Of a DNA stretch of 64,000 bases, positions 53,224-62,190 are shown piece after piece. The stretch comes from Demequina litoralis. Lineage in GTDB: Bacteria > Actinomycetota > Actinomycetes > Actinomycetales > Demequinaceae. Where the stretch lies: the NCBI RefSeq assembly GCF_030418455.1, contig NZ_JAUHPW010000006.1, forward strand, positions 169,344-233,343, written 5' to 3'. The position numbers and the translations under genes are program-made. The notes under the pieces were generated by a model. The model did not search any database. It saw nothing but the letters and a program-made list of their open reading frames with translations, and was not told where the DNA came from. Every line of letters starts with the position of its first letter. Within the stretch, counting starts at the first letter, position 1.

Positions 53224-54735
53224 TCAGTGCCCGGCGCCCAGGTGCCCGGTGATGCGGCCGTGGAAGTCGCGCGAGGCCTCGTTGAGGCCCACGATCTCGA
53301 CCTCGATGCCGTGGAGGGCGTACTTGTGCTCGACGGCGTCGAGCGCCGCGACGGTCGACGCGTCCCACACGTGCGAGTGCGTCATGTCGATGACCACCTT
53401 GTCGGGGTCGCCCGCGTAGTCGAACTGGCTGTAGAGGTCGTTGGAGCTCGCGAAGAAGAGCTCGCCCGACACCGTGTAGCGGCGCACGCCGTCCTCGATC
53501 TCGCCGCCGACCACCTCGGCGAGGTGCGCCACGCGGCGCGCGAAGAGGACCGAGGCGAGCACCACGCCTGCGACGACGCCGTACGCGAGGTTGTGCGTGG
53601 CGACGACGACCGCGACGGTGACGAGCATGACCGAGGTCTCCGAGCGAGGCATGCGGCGCAGCGTCGACAGGCGGATCGAGTGCCAGTCGAACGTCGCCCA
53701 CGACACGTAGATCATCACCGCGACGAGGGCCGCCATGGGGATCATCGCGACCACGTCGCCGAGCGCGAGCACGAGGATGAGGAGGAAGATGCCGGCCGAG
53801 AGGGTCGACAGGCGCGTGCGCGCACCGCCGGCCTTCACGTTGATCATCGTCTGGCCGATCATCGCGCAGCCGCCCATGCCGCCGAAGAGGCCCGTGATGA
53901 CGTTCGCGGCGCCCTGGCCCCAGGCCTCGCGGGTCTTGTCCGAGTGGGTGTCGGTGATGTCGTCGACGAGCTTCGCGGTCATGAGCGACTCGAGCAGGCC
54001 CACGAGCGCGAGGCCGAGCGCGTACGGGAAGACGATGCGCAGCGTCTCGAGGCTCACCGGGACGTCCGGGATGAAGAGGCCGGGCAGGCCCTCGGGGAGC
54101 GCGCCCTCGTCGCCCACCGTCGGGACGGCGATCGCGGCGGACACGGTGACGATGGTGAGCAGCACGATCGCGACCAGCGGCGCCGGCACCACCTTGGTGA
54201 GGCGCGGGAAGAGGGCGATGATCGCGAGGCCGGCCGCCACGAGGACGTAGACCACCCACGGCACGTCGGTGAGGTGCGGCAGCTGCGCGAGGAAGATGAG
54301 GATCGCGAGCGAGTTGACGAAGCCGACCATGACCGAGCGCGGGATGAAGCGCATGAGCTTCGCGATGCCCAGCAGGCCCAGCACCACCTGGAGGATGCCG
54401 CCGAGGACCACGGCGACGATGAGGTAGTCGAGCCCGTGGTCGCGCGCCAGCGGCGCCACCACGAGCGCGACGGCGGCGGTGGCCGCGGAGATCATCGCGG
54501 GGCGGCCGCCCAGGAACGCGATCGACACCGCCATGGTGAAGGAGGCGAAGAGCCCGACGCGGGGGTCGACGCCGGCGATGATCGAGAACGAGATCGCCTC
54601 GGGGATGAGGGCGAGCGCGACCATGAGGCCGGAGACCAGCTCGGTGCGCAGCACGCGGGGCTTGAGGGCGGCGCGCCAGGACGATGCGGCGGTGGCCTCG
54701 GGCACGCCGGTGGCGGTGCGGGCGGCGGTGGGCAT
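53224..54735 (-). CDS. SulP/SLC26-family anion transporter with STAS domain
   Basis: A 503-residue transporter: the SulP core (ELVSGLMVALALIPEAISFSIIAGVDPRVGLFASF, PEGLPGLFIPDVPVSLETLRIVFPYALGLALVGLLESL, FGGMGGCAMIGQTMINVKAGGARTRLS) and a C-terminal STAS domain (VDMTHSHVWDASTVAALDAVEHKY region, residues 405-503). Substrate may be sulfate, bicarbonate or another anion; no carbonic anhydrase is fused. ATG 54735 is chosen because upstream sequence lacks family similarity. It follows catalase in the same direction but is separated by a terminator and a hairpin repeat. Confidence 0.92.
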   Translation of the reverse strand: MPTAARTATGVPEATAASSWRAALKPRVLRTELVSGLMVALALIPEAISFSIIAGVDPRVGLFASFTMAVSIAFLGGRPAMISAATAAVALVVAPLARDHGLDYLIVAVVLGGILQVVLGLLGIAKLMRFIPRSVMVGFVNSLAILIFLAQLPHLTDVPWVVYVLVAAGLAIIALFPRLTKVVPAPLVAIVLLTIVTVSAAIAVPTVGDEGALPEGLPGLFIPDVPVSLETLRIVFPYALGLALVGLLESLMTAKLVDDITDTHSDKTREAWGQGAANVITGLFGGMGGCAMIGQTMINVKAGGARTRLSTLSAGIFLLILVLALGDVVAMIPMAALVAVMIYVSWATFDWHSIRLSTLRRMPRSETSVMLVTVAVVVATHNLAYGVVAGVVLASVLFARRVAHLAEVVGGEIEDGVRRYTVSGELFFASSNDLYSQFDYAGDPDKVVIDMTHSHVWDASTVAALDAVEHKYALHGIEVEIVGLNEASRDFHGRITGHLGAGH

Positions 54736-54835
54736 GGGGGACTCCGTCCAAGACAGGCGTGAGCGCGCGCGGACGCGCACGTCGGATGGGGGGAGGCCGG
54801 CATCGGCCGCAGTCATGGTAACCGGCCGCCCGTTC

Positions 54836-54921
54836 GACTCCCAATGACAAGGGTGACAGGTGTGACAAGCGCATCGTCGGAGGCGACGGTCACATGCGTC
54901 ACCTTTGTCATTGGGAGTCGA
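54836..54921. repeat. 3'-end hairpin repeat, GACTCCCAATGAC family, copy 4 (two arms)
   Basis: Left arm 54836-54867 and right arm 54888-54921, both reading outward-in GACTCCCAATGAC, AARG, GTGAC, 4 nt, GTGAC. Only about 20 nt lie between the arms, including a CGCATCGTC word. It lies between the catalase 3' end and sulP. Confidence 0.8.
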
Positions 54922-54922
54922 C

Positions 54923-54956
54923 GAAGGCCCGACCCCCTTGCGGGGATCGGGCCTTC
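54923..54956 (-). terminator. Terminator after catalase
   Basis: GAAGGCCCGA (54923-54932) pairs with TCGGGCCTTC (54947-54956), extended inside by CCCC/GGGG past one mismatch. Confidence 0.75.
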
Positions 54957-54967
54957 GGGAACCGGGA

Positions 54968-56482
54968 TCAGACGGAGACGGGCTCCACGCCGGTGCCGGG
55001 CTCGCCGGCCTCGACCGGCGCCTCGCCGGAGAGGTTCGCGCGGAGCTTCGCACCGAGATCGGCGTCGACGTTGGTCCAGTACTGGATCGCACGCTCGCGG
55101 ATGTCGTCCGACTTCACCGCGCCGACGTGGCCGGTGATCTGCTCGAGGATGTGCGCCTTGCCCGCGTCGTCGAAGACCTCGCGGTACATCGTGCCGGCCT
55201 GACCGAAGTCGTCGTCCTCGGCGTGCAGGGTCGCGGCGGCGCGGACCATCTCGCCGTCCGACTCCCAGTTGCCCGCGTCACCGGCACGGGCGGCGTCGGC
55301 GTGGGCGCCACCGTGCGAGTTGGGCGCGTACACCGGGGTGTCGGGCGACGCGAAGGAGTAGCGCATCGCGCCGTCCTTGGCGTACGAGTGGCCGTTCGCG
55401 TCCGCGGCGTGCGGGGAGTTGACCGGCAGGTCGGCGTGGTTGGTGCCGACGCGGTAGCGGTGCGCGTCCGCGTAGGAGAAGATGCGCGCCATCAGCATCT
55501 TGTCCGGCGAGGCGCCGATGCCGGGCACGAAGTTCGAGGGGGCGAAGGTCGCCTGCTCGATCTGCGCGAAGTAGTTCTCGGGGTTCTTGTTGAGCTCCAT
55601 GACGCCCACCGGGATGAGCGGGTAGTCGCCGTGCGGCCACACCTTGGTGAGGTCGAACGGGTTGAAGCGGTAGGTCTTCGCGTCCTCGTAGGGCATGACC
55701 TGCACGTAGAGGTCCCAGCGCGGGAAGTCGCCGGCCTCGATGTGCTCGTAGAGGTCGCGGATGTGGTGGTCGCCGTCCGAGCCCGCGAGCTGGCCCGCCT
55801 CCTCGATGGTGAGGCCGTGCACGCCCTGCTGGCTCTTGAAGTGGTACTTCACCCAGAAGCGCTCGCCCTCGGCGTTGATCCACTGGTAGGTGTGCGAGCC
55901 GTAGCCCTGCATCTCTCGCCACGAGCGGGGGAGGCCGCGCTCACCCATGAGCCACGTGACCTGGTGCGCCGACTCGGGCTGGAGGGTCCAGAAGTCCCAC
56001 TGCATGTCGTTGTCGCGCATGTGCGAGCCGGGGAGGCGCTTCTGCGAGCGGATGAAGTCGGGGAACTTGATGCCGTCGCGGATGAAGAACACCGGGGTGT
56101 TGTTGCCGACGAGGTCGTAGTTGCCCTCGGTCGTGTAGAACTTCAGCGCGAAGCCGCGGGGGTCGCGCCACGTGTCGGGGGAGCCGTGCTCGCCGGCGAC
56201 CGAGGAGAAGCGCGCGAGCATCTCGGTCTGGACGCCGTCCTGGAACAGCGCGGCACGCGTGTACTTCGCGATCTCCGGGTTCGTGGTGGTGAACGTGCCG
56301 AACGCGCCACCGCCCTTCGCGTGGACCACGCGCTCCGGCACGCGCTCACGGTTGAACTGCGCGAGCTTCTCGACCAGGTAGTGGTCGGTGAGCGAGGTGA
56401 CGCCGTTGTTGCCGACGGTCAGCGAGTGCTGGTCCGAGGCGACCGGTGCCCCGGAGTTTGTGGTAGTGAACTTCTCCGACAT
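54968..56482 (-). CDS. katA: Monofunctional heme catalase
   Basis: Dismutates hydrogen peroxide. The 504-residue clade-3-sized protein has the catalytic His in [19 protein letters not shown], Asn in [13 protein letters not shown], and the proximal heme Tyr motif [20 protein letters not shown] 56482 follows AGGAGCGCTCCC. The fur-type gene lies 27 nt upstream in the same direction, so the two are probably cotranscribed and peroxide-responsive. Confidence 0.96.
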   Translation of the reverse strand: MSEKFTTTNSGAPVASDQHSLTVGNNGVTSLTDHYLVEKLAQFNRERVPERVVHAKGGGAFGTFTTTNPEIAKYTRAALFQDGVQTEMLARFSSVAGEHGSPDTWRDPRGFALKFYTTEGNYDLVGNNTPVFFIRDGIKFPDFIRSQKRLPGSHMRDNDMQWDFWTLQPESAHQVTWLMGERGLPRSWREMQGYGSHTYQWINAEGERFWVKYHFKSQQGVHGLTIEEAGQLAGSDGDHHIRDLYEHIEAGDFPRWDLYVQVMPYEDAKTYRFNPFDLTKVWPHGDYPLIPVGVMELNKNPENYFAQIEQATFAPSNFVPGIGASPDKMLMARIFSYADAHRYRVGTNHADLPVNSPHAADANGHSYAKDGAMRYSFASPDTPVYAPNSHGGAHADAARAGDAGNWESDGEMVRAAATLHAEDDDFGQAGTMYREVFDDAGKAHILEQITGHVGAVKSDDIRERAIQYWTNVDADLGAKLRANLSGEAPVEAGEPGTGVEPVSV

Positions 56483-56509
56483 GGGAGCGCTCCTTCGTGG
56501 TTGCGACGT

Positions 56510-56962
56510 TCAGAGGTGGACAGAGGCCGGGGACGGCACGGCGACCGCATGCTTGCAGTCCCCGCAGAGACCCCAGAACATGACCTCCGCCTCGGCGACC
56601 GCGAAGCCGTGGTCGTCGTCGGGGGTCAGGCATGGGGCGTGTCCCACCACGCAGTCGACGTCCGCGATCGCACCGCAGTGCGTGCAGACGAGGTGGTGGT
56701 GGTTGTCGCCCACCCGCAGCTCGTAGCGGGCGGGGTGGTCGCCGGGCTCGATCGAACGAGCGAGCCCGCGACCGGTGAGGTCGTGGAGGACGTTGTAGAC
56801 CGTCTGGAGCGACACGTCCGGGAGGGTCTGGGACACCCGCGCATGGACCGCGTCGGCTGAGGCGTGCGGCAGGCCCGCGAGGGCCTCGAGCACCGCACGC
56901 CGGGGCTCGGTGACGCGCAGGCCGGCTCCGCGGAGCATCCCGTGCGTGTCGAGCTGTGTCAT
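56510..56962 (-). CDS. fur: Fur-family regulator (FurA/PerR-like)
   Basis: A 150-residue metalloregulator: winged helix LRVTEPRRAVLEALAGLPHASADAVHARVSQTLPDVSLQTVYNVLHDLTGRGL, metal and dimer region NHHHLVCTHCGAIADVDC (CxxC) and a second CxxC near the end (LCGDCKH). The order fur-katA is typical of peroxide-sensing FurA/PerR proteins. ATG 56962 has TACGCT 7 nt upstream, and a TTTGAATTCTTCAAA palindrome sits at the -35 position, so it probably represses itself and katA. Confidence 0.93.
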   Translation of the reverse strand: MTQLDTHGMLRGAGLRVTEPRRAVLEALAGLPHASADAVHARVSQTLPDVSLQTVYNVLHDLTGRGLARSIEPGDHPARYELRVGDNHHHLVCTHCGAIADVDCVVGHAPCLTPDDDHGFAVAEAEVMFWGLCGDCKHAVAVPSPASVHL

Positions 56963-56969
56963 GACGGTC

Positions 56970-56975
56970 AGCGTA
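56970..56975 (-). promoter_or_regulatory. -10 box of fur-katA (leaderless)
   Basis: TACGCT on the minus strand, 7 nt before the fur ATG. Confidence 0.5.
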
Positions 56976-56984
56976 CGTCCTTCT

Positions 56985-56999
56985 TTTGAATTCTTCAAA
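56985..56999. promoter_or_regulatory. Fur/PerR-type operator
   Basis: TTTGAATTCTTCAAA: perfect 6-3-6 palindrome, strongly A+T-rich against its surroundings, 10 nt upstream of the fur -10 box. Confidence 0.7.
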
Positions 57000-57189
57000 T
57001 CACGACTCGCCGACGGCCGCCCGCCAGCACGCCCTGCGCGCGGAGGGCCCGCGTGCCAGGGTGGTGTGCATGGACGATGCGCATCCGCGTCGGGCGGCGA
57101 TGTCGCCACCCGTACCAACGCGCGTCGCGCCGCGCGCGCTCCCCTCTCCCGCGCATCGTCCAACCGGGACCAGATACCCCCTGGTGCGC

Positions 57190-57205
57190 ATACCCCGGGG
57201 GATAT
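57190..57205. promoter_or_regulatory. CsoR/CstR-type operator (two sites)
   Basis: ATACCCCGGGGGATAT, preceded by a partial copy ATACCCCCTGG at 57174-57184. This matches the ATACCCC...GGGGTAT operator of copper-sensing CsoR or persulfide-sensing CstR. It lies 35 nt before the sulfur-handling gene; no csoR/cstR gene is in the window. Confidence 0.65.
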
Positions 57206-57240
57206 CTTCGTAATCAGGTTCGAGACCCCCAGGAGGGAAC

Positions 57241-59742
57241 ATGAAGCTGATCGTCGTCGGCGGTGTCGCCGCCGGAGCATCCACTGCCGCGAGGGCGCGG
57301 CGCCTCGACGAGTCGGCGGAGATCGTCGTCTTCGAGCGCGGCCACCACGTGTCGTTCGCCAACTGCGGCCTCCCCTACCACGTGGGCGAGGTGATCTCCG
57401 ATCGCTCGCGCCTGCTGCTGCAGACGCCCGAGAGCCTGCGCGAGTCCCTCAACATCGACGTCCGCATCGCGACCGAGATCGTCGCGATCGACCGGAAGAA
57501 GAAGACCGTCACCGCGCGCGAGGTCGACACCGGCAAGGAGTACACCGAGTCGTACGACAAGCTCGCGCTGTGCATGGGTGCCGAGGCCGTGCGCCCGCCG
57601 CTGCCCGGCATCGACCACCCCGCCGTCGAGGTGCTGCGCCGCATCGGCGACATGGACCGCATCAAGGCCCGCCTCGACGCCGCCCTCGCCGCCCAGAAGG
57701 CCGGCAAGCGCGGCACCGTCACCGCGGTCGTCGTCGGCGCCGGCTACATCGGCCTCGAGATGGCCGAGAACCTCCACCACCGCGGCGTGCGCGTCGACGT
57801 GGTCGAGCTCTCCGACCAGATCCTCCCGCCCGTCGACCACGAGATCGCGATCCCGGTCGAGCAGCACCTGCGCATGCGCGGCATCGGGCTCCACCTGTCG
57901 ACCGGGGCCGCCGCCTTCCAGGCGCTGGCGGACAGCGACGGCGACGACCGCGTGAGCGTCGAGCTCAACTCGGGCACCGTCCTCAAGGCCGACCTCGTCA
58001 TCCTCGCCGCGGGCGTGAAGCCCGCCGTCCAGCTGGTCAAGGACGCCGGCATCGAGCTGGGCGAGCGCGGCGGCATCAAGGTCGACACCCACATGCAGAC
58101 GTCCGACCCCGACGTCTACGCCGCGGGCGACGCCGTCGAGACGCCCCACCCCGTGCTGCCGGGCCAGTACCTCGCCCCGCTCGCGGGGCCGGCGAACCGT
58201 CAGGCCCGCGTGGCCGCGGAGAACATCTGCGGACGCGACACCGAGTATCGGAGCACCCAGGGCACGTCGATCGTCAAGGTCTTCGACATGGTCGCGGGCG
58301 GCACCGGCGCGACCAAGCGTCAGCTCGACGCCGCGGGCGTCGACTACCGCGTGGTGCACGTGCACCCGTCGGGCCACGCCGGTTACTACCCCGGCACCGC
58401 GATGATGCACATCAAGCTGCTGTTCTCGCCCACGGACGGCAAGGTCCTCGGCGCGCAGGCGTGCGGCTTCGACGGCGTCGACAAGCGCCTCGACGTGTTC
58501 GCGATGGCGATCCGCGCGGGCCTCACCGTCTTCGACCTCGAGGAGCAGGAGCTCGCGTACGCGCCGCCGTTCGGCTCCGCGAAGGACCCGGTCAACATGG
58601 CCGGCTTCGTCGCCGCCAACACCATCCGTGGCGACTTCACCCTCTGGTACGCGGAGGAGTGGCCGGTGCCCGACGGTGCGCGCCTCGTCGACGTGCGCAC
58701 CCCCGAGGAGTACGGCATCCACCACCTGCCGGGTGCCGAGTCCGTGCCGCTGGCGACGTTCCGCGAGGCCATCAGGTCATGGGAGGACAAGGACCAGCCG
58801 ATCCGCCTCTACTGCGCCGTGGGCTTCCGCTCGTACCTCGCGCACCGCATCCTCGTGCAGAACGGCTTCACGGACGTCGCGACCCTGTCGGGCGGCTCGA
58901 CCACGTACGGTCACGTGCACGACAACCCGGCCGACCAGTACTCCGCGCAGCCTCCGATGGAGAACTACGCGGAGAAGGTCTCCGTCGCGTCGGCCGTCGC
59001 CGCCGCGACCGGCCAGATCACCGAGCTCGACTGCACCGGGCTCGCGTGCCCCGGCCCGATCATGCGCCTGGCGGACGCCATGAAGAAGGCCGATGCGGGC
59101 GACGAGGTCCGCGTCACCGTGTCCGACCCGGGCTTCGCCCTCGACGGCCCCGCGTGGGCGTCGAAGAACGGCCACACGCTCGTGTCGCTCGACCCCAAGG
59201 GCCCCGGCTTCGTGGGCACGTTCCGCAAGGGCGGCGTCGAGCCGGTCCAGACCGGCAAGGCCGCCGGGGGCCGCAACAAGACCTCGATGGTGGTCTTCAG
59301 CGGCGACCTCGACAAGGTCCTCGCGGCCTTCATCATCGCCAACGGCGCCGTGGCCATGGGCGACGAGGTGTCGATGTTCTTCACCTTCTGGGGCCTCAAC
59401 GCCCTGCGCCGCACGGACCCGCCCAAGCGCGACAAGTCGATGATGGACACGATGTTCGGCGCGATGATGCCGCGCGGCGCCGAGAAGCTGACCCTGTCGC
59501 AGATGCACATGGCCGGCGCGGGCACCGCGATGATCAAGAACGTCATGAAGCAGAACGACGTCCCGTCGCTGCCCGAGCTCATCAAGTCGGCGCAGGACGG
59601 CGGCGCCCGCCTGCTGGGCTGCACGATGACGATGGACCTGCTGGGCATGTCGCAGTCCGACCTGCTCGACGGCGTCGAGCTCGCCGGCGTCGCGACCTTC
59701 CTGGGCGAGGCGAACGAGAGCGGCACCACGCTGTTCATCTGA
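57241..59742 (+). CDS. CoA-disulfide reductase / rhodanese / TusA / DsrE-like four-domain protein
   Basis: An 833-residue soluble enzyme. Residues 1-450: FAD/NAD(P)H disulfide oxidoreductase of the CoADR type (VVGGVAAGASTAARARR; active Cys42 in SFANCGLPYH; VVGAGYIGLEMAENL; VYAAGDAVE). Residues 465-555: rhodanese with Cys525 in LYCAVGFRSY. Residues 585-660: TusA-like with Cys603 in ACPGPIM. Residues 675-833: DsrE/DsrE2-like with Cys794 in GCTMTMDLLG. All four cysteines are present, suggesting persulfide relay from CoA or glutathione persulfide down the chain. ATG follows AGGAGGG; CsoR/CstR-like operator upstream. Confidence 0.93.
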   Translation: MKLIVVGGVAAGASTAARARRLDESAEIVVFERGHHVSFANCGLPYHVGEVISDRSRLLLQTPESLRESLNIDVRIATEIVAIDRKKKTVTAREVDTGKEYTESYDKLALCMGAEAVRPPLPGIDHPAVEVLRRIGDMDRIKARLDAALAAQKAGKRGTVTAVVVGAGYIGLEMAENLHHRGVRVDVVELSDQILPPVDHEIAIPVEQHLRMRGIGLHLSTGAAAFQALADSDGDDRVSVELNSGTVLKADLVILAAGVKPAVQLVKDAGIELGERGGIKVDTHMQTSDPDVYAAGDAVETPHPVLPGQYLAPLAGPANRQARVAAENICGRDTEYRSTQGTSIVKVFDMVAGGTGATKRQLDAAGVDYRVVHVHPSGHAGYYPGTAMMHIKLLFSPTDGKVLGAQACGFDGVDKRLDVFAMAIRAGLTVFDLEEQELAYAPPFGSAKDPVNMAGFVAANTIRGDFTLWYAEEWPVPDGARLVDVRTPEEYGIHHLPGAESVPLATFREAIRSWEDKDQPIRLYCAVGFRSYLAHRILVQNGFTDVATLSGGSTTYGHVHDNPADQYSAQPPMENYAEKVSVASAVAAATGQITELDCTGLACPGPIMRLADAMKKADAGDEVRVTVSDPGFALDGPAWASKNGHTLVSLDPKGPGFVGTFRKGGVEPVQTGKAAGGRNKTSMVVFSGDLDKVLAAFIIANGAVAMGDEVSMFFTFWGLNALRRTDPPKRDKSMMDTMFGAMMPRGAEKLTLSQMHMAGAGTAMIKNVMKQNDVPSLPELIKSAQDGGARLLGCTMTMDLLGMSQSDLLDGVELAGVATFLGEANESGTTLFI

Positions 59743-59758
59743 GCCCGCGCTGACGGCA

Positions 59759-59790
59759 CGAGGGCCCCGGGGTGATCCCCGGGGCCCTCG
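59759..59790. terminator. Bidirectional terminator between convergent genes
   Basis: Perfect 14-bp stem (59759-59772 with 59777-59790) and TGAT loop between the sulfur-relay gene and the GH3 gene. Confidence 0.8.
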
Positions 59791-59808
59791 TCTATGCCGG
59801 CGGCGCGA

Positions 59809-62046
59809 TCAGGCGCGCACGCGCTCGAGCGCGTCGAGCATGCCCCGCACGGTCTCCGCGCCACGGCCCGGCGCGACGAAGTCGGCGATCTTGACCATCG
59901 GCATCTGGAGCATCATCTCGGCCATGTCGTTGTCCTCGAAGAGGTCGGCACCCTGGCCCGAGGCGCCGGCGGCGACCACCTCGGCCAGCACGGCCGCACC
60001 CGCGGGGTGCGCGAGCCAGTCGCGGTACAGCGACTCCATGTCGAGCGAGGGGACGGCGGCGGGCATGTCGAGCGTGAGGGTGCGCGCGGCGACGATGTCG
60101 CGCGACGAGCGGCCCACCTCGACGACGTACTCGCCGGACTCGACGGTCCAGCCGCCGTCGCCCCAGTAGGCGAAGGCGCGGTCGTCGAGCTCGAGCGTCA
60201 CCACGGTGGACTCGCCCGGCTCGAGGGCGACCTTGTCGAAGGCGCGCAGCTCGCGCACCGGCCGGTCGACGGCCGCGACCGGGTCGCCGACGTACACCTG
60301 GACCACGTCGGTGCCGCGGCGCGCGCCCGTGTTGGTGACGAGGACTCGCACCGTCGCGGCGGCGACCGCGGGGTCGGGCACGTCGACCGCGAGGACCTCG
60401 TGCTCGAAGGTCGTGTACGAGAGGCCGTGGCCGAACGGGAACGCGACGTCGCGGTCGGTGGCGTCGTACCAGCGGTAGCCGATGTAGATGCGCTCGCCGT
60501 GGCGGACGACCTTGTCGCCGCCGGGCCAGTTCACGTGGGCGGGGGTGTGGGCGAGGCGCCACGGCACGGTCTCCGCGAGGCGGCCGCCGGGCTCCGCGGC
60601 GCCGAAGAGGATCTGTGCGAGGGCTGAGCCGCCGGCCTGGCCGGCGAGCCACATGTCGAGGATGGCCGGGGCCTTGCCGACCACGTGCTCAAGCGAGACC
60701 ACGGAGCCGTGCGACAGCACCACGACGACGCGCGGGTTGGCGGCGGCGACGGCGGCGAGAACGTCGAGCTGCACCTGCGGCAGGTCCATGTGCTCGCGGT
60801 CCCAGCCCTCGGACTCGACGGCGTCGGGCAGGCCGAGCATCAGGACCACGTCCTCCGCGCGGGCGGCCGCGGCGACCGCGGCCTGCAGCATCGCCTCGTC
60901 GGTCTCGCCGTCCAGGCGGAAGGCGGGCGCGAAGACGACGTCGCGGTGCGAGCCCGCGGCGATCTCCGCGAGCGGCTCGTCGAGGCGCGTGGGGTTCACG
61001 TGCGACGAGCCGGCGCCCTGGTAGCGAGGCGCGGTGGCGAACGGGCCGAGCACGGCGACCTCGCCACCCTCGGAACGGAGCGGGAGCAGGTCGCCGTCGT
61101 TGGCGAGGAGCACGGCCGAGTCGGCGGCGACCTCACGGGCGAGCGCGTGGTGGGCGTCGGCGTCGAAGGTCGCCTCGGTGGTGCGGGCGTCCCGCAGGCG
61201 CGCGTGCACGCCGACGATGCGCTGCACGGCCCGGTCGAGCACCGCCTCGTCGAGGCGGCCGTCGCGGACGGCGGCGACCACCGCCGCGGGACCGGCCTCG
61301 CCGGTGCTCGGCATCGTGAGGTCGAGGCCCGCCTCGAGCGCCACGGCCGGGTCCCAGGTGGCACCCCAGTCGGAGACGACGTAGCCCTCGTAGCCCCACT
61401 CGTCGCGCAGCACCTCGGTGAGCAGCCAGTGGTTCTCCGAGGCGCGGACGCCGTTGATCTTGTTGTAGGAGCACATCACCGTCGCGGGCTGCGACTGCTT
61501 CACGACGCGCTCGAAGGCGGGCAGGTAGATCTCGCGCAGCGTGCGCTCGTCCACCTCCGCGCTCACGCGCATGCGGTCCGTCTCCTGGCTGTTCGCGGCG
61601 TAGTGCTTGACCGACGCCCCCACGCCCATGGCCTGCAGGCCGGAGATCCAGGCGGAGCCGAGCTCGCCCGCGACCAGCGGGTCCTCGGAGAAGTACTCGA
61701 AGTTGCGGCCGCCGAGGGGGGAGCGCTTCATGTTGACGCCGGGGCCGAGGAGCACGTCCACCTCCTCGACGCGGCACTCGGCGGCGAGAGCGGCGCCCAT
61801 GCGCGTCAGCAGCTCGCGGTTCCACGACGAACCGGTCGCGGCGGCCGTGGGGAAGGCGGTGGCGGGCACCGAGCCGTTGATGCCCAGGTGGTCCGAGCCG
61901 CCGGTCTGCTTGCGCAGGCCGTGGGGACCGTCCGTAAGCATCGCGGACGGGATGCCCTTCTCCGGGATCCCGACGGTGGTCCAGAAGTCGGCGCCGAACA
62001 CGAGGCGCGCCTTCTCCTCGAGCGTGAGGGTGCTGATGTCGGGCAT
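59809..62046 (-). CDS. GH3 beta-glucosidase-like glycoside hydrolase
   Basis: A 745-residue retaining glycosidase: GH3 N-domain with MLTDGPHGLRKQ, LLGPGVNMKRSPLGGRNFEYFSEDP, KHYAANSQETDRM and nucleophile Asp226 in VVSDWGATWD. The C-domain has YQGAGSSHVNP and GLPDAVESEGWDREHMDLP, followed by a fibronectin III-like domain (PVRELRAFDKVALEPGES). No signal peptide, so it works on imported glycosides. ATG follows AAGGAGAG. A LacI-type operator and a copy of the 23-bp ROK site lie upstream, linking it to the sugar island. Alpha/beta preference is inferred. Confidence 0.93.
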   Translation of the reverse strand: MPDISTLTLEEKARLVFGADFWTTVGIPEKGIPSAMLTDGPHGLRKQTGGSDHLGINGSVPATAFPTAAATGSSWNRELLTRMGAALAAECRVEEVDVLLGPGVNMKRSPLGGRNFEYFSEDPLVAGELGSAWISGLQAMGVGASVKHYAANSQETDRMRVSAEVDERTLREIYLPAFERVVKQSQPATVMCSYNKINGVRASENHWLLTEVLRDEWGYEGYVVSDWGATWDPAVALEAGLDLTMPSTGEAGPAAVVAAVRDGRLDEAVLDRAVQRIVGVHARLRDARTTEATFDADAHHALAREVAADSAVLLANDGDLLPLRSEGGEVAVLGPFATAPRYQGAGSSHVNPTRLDEPLAEIAAGSHRDVVFAPAFRLDGETDEAMLQAAVAAAARAEDVVLMLGLPDAVESEGWDREHMDLPQVQLDVLAAVAAANPRVVVVLSHGSVVSLEHVVGKAPAILDMWLAGQAGGSALAQILFGAAEPGGRLAETVPWRLAHTPAHVNWPGGDKVVRHGERIYIGYRWYDATDRDVAFPFGHGLSYTTFEHEVLAVDVPDPAVAAATVRVLVTNTGARRGTDVVQVYVGDPVAAVDRPVRELRAFDKVALEPGESTVVTLELDDRAFAYWGDGGWTVESGEYVVEVGRSSRDIVAARTLTLDMPAAVPSLDMESLYRDWLAHPAGAAVLAEVVAAGASGQGADLFEDNDMAEMMLQMPMVKIADFVAPGRGAETVRGMLDALERVRA

Positions 62047-62120
62047 CGTTCTCTCCTTCTGCGGTGCCCCGGCCCGGGCCCACCGCTGCGCCTGGTCCGC
62101 GGCGACGTCGCCGCGTGGTT

Positions 62121-62138
62121 AACTTAAGCGCATAAGTT
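62121..62138. promoter_or_regulatory. LacI-type operator between GH3 and lacI genes
   Basis: AACTTAAGCGCATAAGTT: near-perfect palindrome with central CG, as LacI-family repressors prefer. It lies between the divergent GH3 and LacI genes. Confidence 0.65.
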
Positions 62139-62155
62139 AGGTCCTCCACCATAAG
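62133..62155. promoter_or_regulatory. 23-bp ROK-type operator, site F (degenerate)
   Basis: On the minus strand CTTATGGTGGA, G, GACCTAACTTA. The left half is close to the consensus and the right half is poor. It overlaps the LacI-type site by 6 nt. Confidence 0.4.
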
Positions 62156-62178
62156 CGTTCCTCTCCCGGATCGCAAGA

Positions 62179-62184
62179 TAGGGT
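62179..62184 (+). promoter_or_regulatory. -10 box of the lacI-type gene (leaderless)
   Basis: TAGGGT, 6 nt, then the ATG at 62191. Confidence 0.5.
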
Positions 62185-62190
62185 TCCCGT

